Assembly: GCF_001277215.2 (NCBI RefSeq)
Contig: NZ_CP013940.1
Location: 3,534,001 to 3,598,000, forward strand
DNA length: 64,000 nt
Direction of reading: 5' to 3'
From: Cronobacter malonaticus LMG 23826
GTDB lineage: Bacteria > Pseudomonadota > Gammaproteobacteria > Enterobacterales > Enterobacteriaceae
The translations under genes and the position numbers were made by a program. The notes under the pieces were generated by a model that was not told where the DNA came from, searched no databases, and saw only the letters and a list, made by a program, of their open reading frames with translations. Every line of letters begins with the position of its first letter. The first letter of the stretch is position 1. Positions 22,196-29,668 of this stretch are shown one piece after another.

Positions 22196-23218
22196 ATGTC
22201 GACAATGCAGGAAGTGGCCAAAAAAGCGGGCGTCTCTAAGGCCACCGTGTCTCGCGTGCTCTCCGGCAAAGGGTATGTCAGCGAAGAGACGCGCAAACAG
22301 GTGTTCGAGGCCATCGACGCCACCGGCTACCGGCCCAATCTGCTGGCGCGCAATCTCGCGACCAATACCTCCCAGTGCATAGGGATGGTGGTCACCAACA
22401 CGCTCTACAGCGGCAGCTACTTCAGCGAGATCCTCTCGCGCGCAGCGAAAAAGCTGGAAGAAAATGGCCGCCAGTTGATTCTGGTGGACGGTAAACACAG
22501 CGCCCGCGAAGAGCGCGAGGCGATTGAGTTTCTGCTCGATTTACGCTGCGACGCCATCATCCTCTATCCGCGCTTTCTCGGTGTTGACGAGATTGACGAG
22601 ATCATCAGCCAGACCCGCCAGCCGGTGATGGTGGTGAACCGTAAGCTGCGGAAACACCAGAGCCACTGCGTCTGCTGCGACCATAAAAACGCGAGCTTTA
22701 ACGCCACCCGCGCGCTGCTGGAGCGCGGGCATCGCGAGATCGCATTTATCACCGGATCGCCTGATTCCCCTACCGCGCTGGAGCGTCTGGCGGGCTACAA
22801 AGAGGCGCTACGCCAGCACGGCATTACGCCTGCAACGTCGCTGATTGTGGAAGGCAAATGGACGCCCGCGAGCGGCGCGCAGGCGGTAAAGACGCTGCTG
22901 GAAAGCGGCACGTCATTTAGCGGGCTTATCGCCAGCAACGACGATATGGCGGTCGGCGCGCTGAAAGCGCTGACGGACGCGGGCATTCCGGTGCCGCAGC
23001 AGGTGTCGCTGATAGGCTTTGATAACAGCCCCACCGCGCCCTTTTTAAGCCCGGCGCTCGCCAGCGTGAAAGACCCCGTCACGGATATGGTGCATGAAAC
23101 GATAAACCGCCTGATAGCGATGCTCGACGGCGGCTATCTCTCGCGCGATAACCTGTTCGTTTCAGAGTTTATCCTGCGCGATTCGGTGGGGAATGGGCCT
23201 TACTGCGCCCGATCGTAA
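22196..23218 (+). CDS. ascG: AscG, LacI/GalR-family repressor of the asc operon
   Basis: This 340-residue repressor has the helix-turn-helix at residues 3-25 (TMQEVAKKAGVSKATVSRVL), the hinge helix near YRPNLLARNLAT and a periplasmic-binding-like effector domain. It is very similar to E. coli AscG (336 aa). It should repress ascFB until a beta-glucoside is sensed. It is divergent from ascF. Its last 19 bases overlap the end of a convergent small lipoprotein gene. Confidence 0.93.
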   Translation: MSTMQEVAKKAGVSKATVSRVLSGKGYVSEETRKQVFEAIDATGYRPNLLARNLATNTSQCIGMVVTNTLYSGSYFSEILSRAAKKLEENGRQLILVDGKHSAREEREAIEFLLDLRCDAIILYPRFLGVDEIDEIISQTRQPVMVVNRKLRKHQSHCVCCDHKNASFNATRALLERGHREIAFITGSPDSPTALERLAGYKEALRQHGITPATSLIVEGKWTPASGAQAVKTLLESGTSFSGLIASNDDMAVGALKALTDAGIPVPQQVSLIGFDNSPTAPFLSPALASVKDPVTDMVHETINRLIAMLDGGYLSRDNLFVSEFILRDSVGNGPYCARS

Positions 23219-23601
23219 GTGGCGCTGATTTTTAACGGGAAAGTCTGCGCCGTCGCGAAATGCGCGGCGAATAAACGGAGCGGACCGCCTTTCAGGCTCT
23301 GGAAATAGTAGTACGCAGAATAGCGGTTGCCGGGGCGGTAACTGAAACCCAAATCGGGTAAACACTGCCCGCGCGCCACGTGGCGTTTCGCCTCGGGCAA
23401 CTGCGATTCCATTAAGGACTCTCCCCTCTCGCTGTATATTTCAACCGAGCGAATGACCTCATCAGGTTTATTCGCCACCAGCAAACAGACCGTATCGCCG
23501 CGCGCCATTACCGTGGCTGGCTCTTCAAGAGATATCCTGTCCGCACCAGACGGACACACCGTCAGTAAACCGGTTAGCATCACGACAAGCAGGCGTTTCA
23601 T
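23200..23601 (-). CDS. Small periplasmic lipoprotein of a proposed T6SS-immunity family
   Basis: This 133-residue protein begins with a signal peptide ending LLTVC, a plausible lipobox. The mature part shares EPATV, a VCLLV segment, SVEIYSE, GQCLPDLGFSYRPGNRYSAYYY with two other proteins of the window (44025-44423 and 45187-45594). Shared features are EPA-V, VC, a central SV-I, and CLP-FG-x-x-P-N-Y. NCBI-type annotation calls this family (DUF7480-like) putative T6SS immunity periplasmic lipoproteins; I recall this and cannot verify it here. No toxin gene adjoins this copy, so it is an orphan. It converges with ascG with a 19-base overlap. Confidence 0.7.
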   Translation of the reverse strand: MKRLLVVMLTGLLTVCPSGADRISLEEPATVMARGDTVCLLVANKPDEVIRSVEIYSERGESLMESQLPEAKRHVARGQCLPDLGFSYRPGNRYSAYYYFQSLKGGPLRLFAAHFATAQTFPLKISATYDRAQ

Positions 23602-23708
23602 CTTCCCTTTCCCTTCACATTTCCAGGTGTGCGAGAGTATCGCGTTGCTTGCGGGCGCGCCTGTCGACGCGCCGAAAAATGACCGTTTTCAGATTCGCAC
23701 AAGACACC

Positions 23709-24779
23709 CTACGGCTCGCTTTTCACCACGTAACGGGTGGCGGGGAAGCGGTTCAAAATCAGGTGCACTAAAAACACCATCGTCAGCGTGATAAGCAGCG
23801 ACACGGTGACGGAGCTGATGCGGTAGAGATCGCTGAAAACGAGATCGGTATCAGGGTGAAGGTTCTGCCCGAACATGATGCCGAGCGTGGTGATACTGGC
23901 GAACCCGACACCCGCGCCGACCTTTTCCATCACGTGCAGGCGGGCGCTGAAGGCAAAGCCGAGCGCGATAAGCGGCATCATCAGCACCATGTGGCTGCTG
24001 TGATCGTAGAGCACCAGCTGCACCAGCAGCACATAGAGACAGCCAATCACCACGCCCACCACGCGCCACAGCGAGCTTAACACCGCGCCGCGATAATGCA
24101 TGGGAAAGAGGATCAGGATGCCCGCCATCAGCGCCGAGAGCGAATCGCTTAAATCCGCCATCTGAAACACCACGAAATTGAGCGTCGCCACCGTGCCGGA
24201 AAGCAAATATTCATGGCGCACCCGCGCGGCGTCTTTTTCAATCAGCGGCGGCGGCTTGCGCGGTTCGACATCCGGTAGCAGATAGTGCATCAGCGCGCTT
24301 AGGCCTACGGCCATCACGCTCGCTTCCATATTGGAAAAGAGCAGCGTGTGCCAGTCGCTGGTCGGGTAGCTCATAAAGTTGAGCATCACGCTCTGGCAGA
24401 CGACGCCCATTGAGCCGAAGAGAAACAGCGGGCCTTTGCTCATAAAGCGAAAACGCATCACGTAGAGCGCAAACACCACGCCCGTCATGATCACCGGCCA
24501 TTGCCACAGATAACCGACAATAATCACCATTTCGACACAGTTCAGCGCGGCGCTGAAGATAAACTGCTTCGCGACGTGGCGGTTAAAAACCGGCACCAGT
24601 GACAGCAGCATGATCGGGTAGATAACAAAAAAGACGCCATAACTGGTGTTGTAGAAACTCGAAATGCTGAGCGCGATGACGCCCGCCACCATGATGCGCA
24701 GCGTCTGGCGGAAGTCATTCGCCGTATAGACGATGTTGCCGTGCGGGGTAAAGACCCGCGCCAGTGTGTTAATAGACAT
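23709..24779 (-). CDS. DUF2955/FUSC-like inner-membrane transport protein
   Basis: This 356-residue membrane protein has two clusters of hydrophobic helices (about residues 25-165 and 190-345), the duplicated arrangement of the FUSC/DUF2955 family associated with aromatic-acid efflux. It starts two bases after the HlyD-type gene, so they form one unit. The pair probably exports a small, perhaps aromatic, toxic compound; no outer-membrane factor gene is adjacent. Substrate is unknown. Confidence 0.8.
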   Translation of the reverse strand: MSINTLARVFTPHGNIVYTANDFRQTLRIMVAGVIALSISSFYNTSYGVFFVIYPIMLLSLVPVFNRHVAKQFIFSAALNCVEMVIIVGYLWQWPVIMTGVVFALYVMRFRFMSKGPLFLFGSMGVVCQSVMLNFMSYPTSDWHTLLFSNMEASVMAVGLSALMHYLLPDVEPRKPPPLIEKDAARVRHEYLLSGTVATLNFVVFQMADLSDSLSALMAGILILFPMHYRGAVLSSLWRVVGVVIGCLYVLLVQLVLYDHSSHMVLMMPLIALGFAFSARLHVMEKVGAGVGFASITTLGIMFGQNLHPDTDLVFSDLYRISSVTVSLLITLTMVFLVHLILNRFPATRYVVKSEP

Positions 24780-24781
24780 GG

Positions 24782-25849
24782 TTAATACACATAGTGCAGC
24801 AGGCTTATCAGGTGGATCTGTACGCCCGAGAAGAAGCGGGCGAACGGACCTTCGCTGTTATAGAGCTGCACGGTGGCGCGCGCGCCGGTCGGCAGCGTCG
24901 CAGGCAACGGCTCGTCCAGCGCCACGTGAATGCGCATACGCCGCGCGTCGCGCACCCAGCGGTTCGACTCCTCCGGCTGCGACAGCTGGCCATTCACCGC
25001 CTGCTGGCCCGCCAGTATCCCGGCGTCATGGCTGGTGACGTGCGCGTGGAACACCTGGCCTGGCAGCGCGTCGAACACCACGGCGGCGTCGGTGCCCGCG
25101 TGCGTGTGGCGCAGGCTCTTCTCACGGAAATCGGCCACGATATCGGTGTGCTCGCTCACCAGCGCCAGCGCGGGCGTACCGGCGGCGGCAAACCAGCCGG
25201 GGCTTAACTGCAGGTTGCTGACGGTGCCGTCGGCTTCGGCGCGGATCTGAGTCCAGCCGAGATTAAGCTGCGCGTCCTGTAGCGCGTTGCGGTATTTCTC
25301 CAGCGTCACGTTGCGGTTGTCGTCCCGTTCGCCGCGCTCGATGGTCAGTTCGTTGATTTTCGCCTCCAGCTGCGCCACCGCCTGTTCGCTGGTCTGCCAG
25401 GTGGTGCGCACCTTGTCGAGATCCTGCTGCGAGACGTTTTGCATCGTGCTCAGGCGCTGATAGCGGTCAAAGGTGACTTTATCGTTGCGCGCCGTCAGGC
25501 GGGCGGTGTTGAGGCTGGCCCTGGCCGCGACAATCTGCGCGTCCAGTTGCTCGTTGGCAAGCCGCGCCTGGCGCAGCGCGATTTCCGCCGCCTCGACGCG
25601 GTTGGTAAACGGCGCGGCATCCAGCTCAAACAGCAGATCGCCCTTTTTCACATGGCTGTTGTTGGCGACATGCACCGCCGCCACGTAGCCCGACACGCGC
25701 GATGAAACAGGCGTCACCACGCGCATCACGGTGGAATCCGGCGTCAGCGGGATCCAGATATCGGCGAGAATGAAGTAAACGAACATTGCCAGGAAAGTGG
25801 CAATACTCACCCTTACCCAGCGGGCAAATTTTTGTTCCGGAGTCATCAT
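24782..25849 (-). CDS. HlyD/EmrA-type membrane fusion protein
   Basis: This 355-residue periplasmic adaptor has one N-terminal membrane anchor (about 13-32), a biotinyl-lipoyl-like half (TPVSSRVSGYVAAVHVANNSHVKKGD), a long alpha-helical coiled hairpin (about 85-190) and a second lipoyl half (IRAEADGTVSNLQL). It should bridge the adjacent DUF2955 pump to an outer-membrane channel such as TolC. It follows the MarR gene by two bases and precedes the pump by two, so the three are one operon. Confidence 0.9.
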   Translation of the reverse strand: MMTPEQKFARWVRVSIATFLAMFVYFILADIWIPLTPDSTVMRVVTPVSSRVSGYVAAVHVANNSHVKKGDLLFELDAAPFTNRVEAAEIALRQARLANEQLDAQIVAARASLNTARLTARNDKVTFDRYQRLSTMQNVSQQDLDKVRTTWQTSEQAVAQLEAKINELTIERGERDDNRNVTLEKYRNALQDAQLNLGWTQIRAEADGTVSNLQLSPGWFAAAGTPALALVSEHTDIVADFREKSLRHTHAGTDAAVVFDALPGQVFHAHVTSHDAGILAGQQAVNGQLSQPEESNRWVRDARRMRIHVALDEPLPATLPTGARATVQLYNSEGPFARFFSGVQIHLISLLHYVY

Positions 25850-25851
25850 AG

Positions 25852-26322
25852 TTATTGTGCGTTGTTAGCGTCTTCGTCGCGGATCGTGCGCAGATTACGC
25901 GCGATCTGGTTTAAGGTGTCGCTGAAGATGTCCATATCCTGCGCGGGAATATTGTGTGACACGCGCGCCTGGTAGCGCGCAATCACCGTGTTAAGCGTGG
26001 CAAGCATCGCCCGCCCTTCGTCGGTGAGCGAAACCAGGCGAATGCGTTTGTCCCAGGGTGACGTAGTGCGCACCAGCAAACCTTTACTTTCAAGGCACGC
26101 CAGCGTGCGCATCAGCGGCGGCAGTTCAATGCCCTGCACCTGCGCCAGTTCGCTGACCGAAAGATTATCCCCCTGCTGATCGAGCTGCATCAGCACCGTC
26201 CAGCCAGACTGCGTCAGGCCGGTGTCGGTAATCGCACTATCGATAATGGCGCGCCACTGACGCACTATCATCGCCATGCGCATGCCCATCGGACGGCGGG
26301 CGAACCGTTCATCTTCAGTCAT
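25852..26322 (-). CDS. MarR-family transcriptional regulator of the efflux operon
   Basis: This 156-residue winged-helix protein has the recognition region LSVSELAQVQGIELPPLMRTLACLE in pieces around residues 54-78 and the wing DKRIRLVSLTDEGR (about 91-104). It has no conserved cysteine suggesting redox sensing. It heads a three-gene operon with an adaptor and a pump, the usual self-repressed arrangement. A perfect inverted repeat 36 bases before the start codon is the likely operator. Inducer unknown. Confidence 0.88.
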   Translation of the reverse strand: MTEDERFARRPMGMRMAMIVRQWRAIIDSAITDTGLTQSGWTVLMQLDQQGDNLSVSELAQVQGIELPPLMRTLACLESKGLLVRTTSPWDKRIRLVSLTDEGRAMLATLNTVIARYQARVSHNIPAQDMDIFSDTLNQIARNLRTIRDEDANNAQ

Positions 26323-26357
26323 TGGGGGCTCCCTTCAGTTAGCGGGAGGGCAAATTA

Positions 26358-26377
26358 ATACTTATCAGGGTAAGTAT
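26358..26377. promoter_or_regulatory. Candidate MarR-family operator
   Basis: ATACTTA (26358-26364) and TAAGTAT (26371-26377) form a perfect 7-bp inverted repeat with a 6-base spacer. This is the size and AT-rich symmetry of MarR-family sites, and it lies directly upstream of the marR-hlyD-DUF2955 operon. Autoregulation is inferred. Confidence 0.7.
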
Positions 26378-26461
26378 CAAGAAACAGGCGGGAGAAAAGC
26401 ATGGATTGCGAAAGGCGCGGGCCGCGGCACCGGCTGCGCGGCCCGTGATAACCAGGCGTGA

Positions 26462-27535
26462 TTACTGGCTGAGACGGCTTGCGATAAGACGCAGCTCATC
26501 GGCGATTTTGCGCATATCAGGCGCGTCGTCTTCACGCGGGCCGGTGGAGTGACGAATCACCAGCCGCGCCGGGAGAATGGAAGAAAGCCGTGAGGCGTCG
26601 CTTTCGCTCGCTTCCAGCAACCGCCGCACCGCCTCTTTGCCCTGCATGTCGAGATCGAGCGAGACGGTGGTCAGCGCCGGATAGAAAAACGAGCTTTCGT
26701 AGGTGTCGTCATAGCCAATCACCGATTTCTGCCCCGGAATGGAGAGCTGCTGCTGATGAAACGCGCTCAGCACGCCAAGCGCCATCTGGTCGTTCGCCAC
26801 CAGCACGGCGGTGAAATGCGGCGCTTCACGCAGCATTTGCAGCGCGCCCGCGTAGCCGCTCTGCGCGTCCCAGTTGCCATGCAGCACCGTCACTGGCGTC
26901 AGGCCGTAGCTCTCCAGCGTCTCAAGCCAGCTTTTGAGGCGCAGCCGCGCGGACACCGAGCGCTCCGGCCCCGCCAGCAGTGCGATATCGCGATGCCCCA
27001 GTTCGTATAAATACTTCACGCTCGCGCGCGTGCCGTCCGCCGGATTAAAAGAGACGTTAAACACCGAGCTGTACGGGTCCACATCAAGGAACAGGCACAG
27101 GATATCGTCGTTATCGGCGGCGATTCTCTCCGCTTCCTGGGTCTCCAGCGGTACGTTGATGATAACCTTATCCACCAGCTGGGACTTGAGTTCGTTGATG
27201 GAATCCTGAATTCCCTGGCTGACGTTCTCATCGATCATTGAGATCAATACCTGGTAGCCATCCAGATTTGCGTAACGTTTCACCGCCGCCGCCACCTGCG
27301 ACGGCGCATGTAATGCAAGCGATGTGGTGACCAGGCCAAGCGTCATGCTCTGCTTGCCGACCAGCTGCTGCGCCAGTCGGTTAGGCACATAACGCAGATG
27401 CGCGATTGCCTCCTCCACCTTGCGGCGCGTGGCTTCAGAGACATTCGCAGACTTATTCAAAACACGAGACACCGTCTGGTAGGAAACCCCCGCATGGCGA
27501 GCGACGTCTTCCAGTGTGGCGCTTTTAGACTTCAT
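26462..27535 (-). CDS. ganR: GanR-like LacI-family repressor of galactan use
   Basis: This 357-residue repressor has its helix-turn-helix at residues 7-26 (TLEDVARHAGVSYQTVSRVL) and hinge near YVPNRLAQQLVG, followed by an effector domain resembling LacI (SVIGYDDTYESSFFYPALTTV). It is divergent from the porin gene, and similar palindromes lie before both the porin gene and the ABC-transporter genes. I assign GanR from its place in the galactan cluster, known in Dickeya dadantii. The inducer is probably a galacto-oligosaccharide or galactose. Confidence 0.8.
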   Translation of the reverse strand: MKSKSATLEDVARHAGVSYQTVSRVLNKSANVSEATRRKVEEAIAHLRYVPNRLAQQLVGKQSMTLGLVTTSLALHAPSQVAAAVKRYANLDGYQVLISMIDENVSQGIQDSINELKSQLVDKVIINVPLETQEAERIAADNDDILCLFLDVDPYSSVFNVSFNPADGTRASVKYLYELGHRDIALLAGPERSVSARLRLKSWLETLESYGLTPVTVLHGNWDAQSGYAGALQMLREAPHFTAVLVANDQMALGVLSAFHQQQLSIPGQKSVIGYDDTYESSFFYPALTTVSLDLDMQGKEAVRRLLEASESDASRLSSILPARLVIRHSTGPREDDAPDMRKIADELRLIASRLSQ

Positions 27536-27632
27536 GTTCCGGTTCCTTTTTCATGGGCTGCGCTGATTGTAACAGGCACCAGCCGGAAAAGCCTTTTCTG
27601 CATAAATCCCCGTTATCCACTCTCTTAACCAA

Positions 27633-27650
27633 GTATTACGTTCACAATAC
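27633..27650. promoter_or_regulatory. Candidate GanR operator (ganR side)
   Basis: GTATTACGTTCACAATAC has 5-bp perfect outer arms (GTATT/AATAC). It contains GTATTACGTTCACA, the exact reverse complement of 27773-27786 on the other side of the same intergenic region. It lies about 100 bases before ganR. Confidence 0.7.
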
Positions 27651-27770
27651 ATAAAACTCGTGAGAAACATCACCGTTCGTTACAAAAATGGCTGATTTAT
27701 TTGCACTGAGTCACAATTAATTAAGATCAAAATTGCCTGAAATTCTGCAAAGGCGTTTTATGGCCTCGGT

Positions 27771-27788
27771 TATGTGAACGTAATACAA
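27771..27788. promoter_or_regulatory. Candidate GanR operator (ganL side)
   Basis: TATGTGAACGTAATACAA lies 20 bases before the porin start. It shares 14 identical bases in inverted orientation with the site at 27633, and ACGTAATACAAAA with a site before the ABC ATPase gene. A repressor here would block the porin promoter. Confidence 0.7.
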
Positions 27789-27807
27789 AACAATAAAAGA
27801 GGTTACT

Positions 27808-29076
27808 ATGAACACTACGCTACGCACAGTGGCCGTTGCGTTAGCTGCCGCGCTGACTTCACCTTGTCTGCTGGCCGCTTCATCTTCTGTACCCATTGAT
27901 TTTCATGGCTATTTGCGTGGCGGCGTGGGCGTCTCGCAGGATGGTGGCCAGGAAGAGTGGCAGAAAAACAAGCTGGGGCGTCTGGGTAACGAAACCGACA
28001 CCTATGGCGAAGTTGAACTGGGCTCTGAAGTTTACAAAAAAGACGAAGTCAGCTTTTATGTCGACAGCATGGTCAGCATGGTGTCCGACGGCTCCCACGA
28101 TAACGAAAGCACGCTTAACGACGACGCCCAGTTCGGCCTGCGCCAGTTAAACCTGCAAATTAAAGGGCTGATCCCGGGCGATCCGAACGCGGTGATCTGG
28201 GGCGGCAAGCGCTACTACCAGCGCCACGACCTGCACATCATCGATACTAAATACTGGAACATCTCCGGCTCTGGCGCGGGGATCGAAAACTACACCTTAG
28301 GCCCGGGCGCGATCTCCTTCGCGTGGATCCGCGGCGACGCCAACGATCTCGACTACCGCGTCGATGGCGATAACGACGTTAACATCAACTATCTCGATCT
28401 GCGTTACGCGGGCTGGAAGCCGTGGGCAGGCGCCTGGACGGAGTTTGGCATCGATTACGCCATGCCAAACCCGACCGACAAACAGAAAGAGTACGGCGGC
28501 CTGTATGAAGCCGATAACGGCGTGATGCTGACCGGCGAAATCAGCCAGGACATGCTCGGCGGCTATAACAAACTGGTGTTGCAGTACGCTAATAAGGGCC
28601 TTGCGCAGAACATGGTGTCGCAGGGCGGCGGCTGGTATGACATGTGGAACTACGTCAACGACGCTACCGGCTATCGCGTGATCAACACCGGCCTGATTCC
28701 GATCACCGACAAGTTCTCGTTTAACCATGTGCTGACCTGGGGCTCGGCGGACGACATCACCGCCACGACCGATAAATCACGCCTGCTGTCGCTGGTAGGG
28801 CGCGGTCAGTACCAGTTCACGCAGTATGTGCGCCTCATCGGGGAAGTGGGCGGATTCTGGCAGAAGGACACCTATAACAACGGCGCGGATTACAAGCAGA
28901 GCGGCGAAAAATACACTATCGCGCTTGGCCTCGCCGATGGCCCGGAATTTATGTCACGCCCGGAACTGCGTGTGTTCGCCTCTTATCTGAACGATTCGCA
29001 GAACGGTAAATCCCTGCAGGACGGCACGGCGGACGACACCTGGAACTTCGGCGTTCAGGTCGAAGCCTGGTGGTAA
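27808..29076 (+). CDS. ganL: LamB-family porin for galacto-oligosaccharides (GanL-like)
   Basis: This 422-residue outer-membrane protein has a signal peptide (to about residue 24, SPCLLAA), then the LamB start VDFHGYLRGGVGVS-like segment, and ends FGVQVEAWW with the aromatic terminus of maltoporins. GGKRYYQRHDLHIIDTKYWNISGSG matches the LamB loop in short pieces. It should be an 18-stranded specific porin. Placed in a galactan cluster and divergent from the repressor, it probably admits galacto-oligosaccharides rather than maltodextrin. A strong terminator follows at 29243. Confidence 0.9.
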   Translation: MNTTLRTVAVALAAALTSPCLLAASSSVPIDFHGYLRGGVGVSQDGGQEEWQKNKLGRLGNETDTYGEVELGSEVYKKDEVSFYVDSMVSMVSDGSHDNESTLNDDAQFGLRQLNLQIKGLIPGDPNAVIWGGKRYYQRHDLHIIDTKYWNISGSGAGIENYTLGPGAISFAWIRGDANDLDYRVDGDNDVNINYLDLRYAGWKPWAGAWTEFGIDYAMPNPTDKQKEYGGLYEADNGVMLTGEISQDMLGGYNKLVLQYANKGLAQNMVSQGGGWYDMWNYVNDATGYRVINTGLIPITDKFSFNHVLTWGSADDITATTDKSRLLSLVGRGQYQFTQYVRLIGEVGGFWQKDTYNNGADYKQSGEKYTIALGLADGPEFMSRPELRVFASYLNDSQNGKSLQDGTADDTWNFGVQVEAWW

Positions 29077-29242
29077 GAAACAGTTCCTGGCGCTCACCAC
29101 GCGTCAGGCTGTGCGGGCGGCGGCCCGAAACCGCTGTCCGCAGGCGTTGTCTGATGCAGACACGCAGAGTAAGCGTTGTATCTCTGAGTTATGGCACTGC
29201 CATCAAGGCGTAACGGCCTCTGATGCACCCTCGTTGCCTTTT

Positions 29243-29280
29243 GCGGGATAACCTTTTATGCAGGGTTATCCCGCTTTTTT
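29243..29280 (+). terminator. Terminator after the porin gene
   Basis: GCGGGATAACC (29243-29253) pairs perfectly with GGTTATCCCGC (29264-29274), followed by six T residues. It also lies immediately beyond the stop of the convergent EIIB gene. Confidence 0.93.
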
Positions 29281-29281
29281 A

Positions 29282-29599
29282 TCACGCGTTTCTGAAACGC
29301 TCATCCAGTAGTTTGCGCAGCGCGTCGGATTGCTTACCGAAAATCGCATGGACTTCCTGGCCGAGAATAATCACGCCTAATGCCCCTTCCGACTGCAACG
29401 CCTCGGTATCGACGCGGGTCAGCTCTTTGACTTTGACGCGCAGACGCGTCATGCAGGCGTCCACGCTCTCAATATTCTCCTGCCCGCCGAAATCTGCCAC
29501 CAGACGCGCGATCTGCTCGCGCTCCTCTTCGGTTAACGTCTGGGTAGTGGCGGGCTGCGGGCGGGTGACGTGGTGCAGAAACGATTTCAGGCTAACCAT
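29282..29599 (-). CDS. Stand-alone PTS EIIB domain (glucose/beta-glucoside type)
   Basis: This 105-residue protein is an EIIB domain alone. The phosphorylation cysteine is C49 in VDACMTRLRVKV, followed by LGVIILGQEVHAIFG, the usual EIIB core. No EIIC or EIIA partner gene is adjacent. It is the last gene in the direction of the galactan operon but is separated from the beta-galactosidase gene by a terminator. It could pass phosphate to an EIIC encoded elsewhere, or act in regulation; the sequence does not decide. Confidence 0.85.
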   Translation of the reverse strand: MVSLKSFLHHVTRPQPATTQTLTEEEREQIARLVADFGGQENIESVDACMTRLRVKVKELTRVDTEALQSEGALGVIILGQEVHAIFGKQSDALRKLLDERFRNA

Positions 29600-29626
29600 A
29601 GCGGCTCCTTTTTCAGACCAGATAAT

Positions 29627-29656
29627 AAAAAAGCGCCCGTTCGGGTGAACGGGCGC
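29627..29656 (-). terminator. Terminator after the GH42 gene
   Basis: GCGCCCGTTC (29633-29642) pairs perfectly with GAACGGGCGC (29647-29656) around a four-base loop, with six T following on the minus strand. It separates the galactan operon from the EIIB gene. Confidence 0.92.
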
Positions 29657-29668
29657 GCAGGGAACAAC

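Noticed and set aside
27695..27725. A CRP site before the porin gene
   Set aside because: Only one half (TCACA) is good; the other half is too far from TGTGA to support a call.
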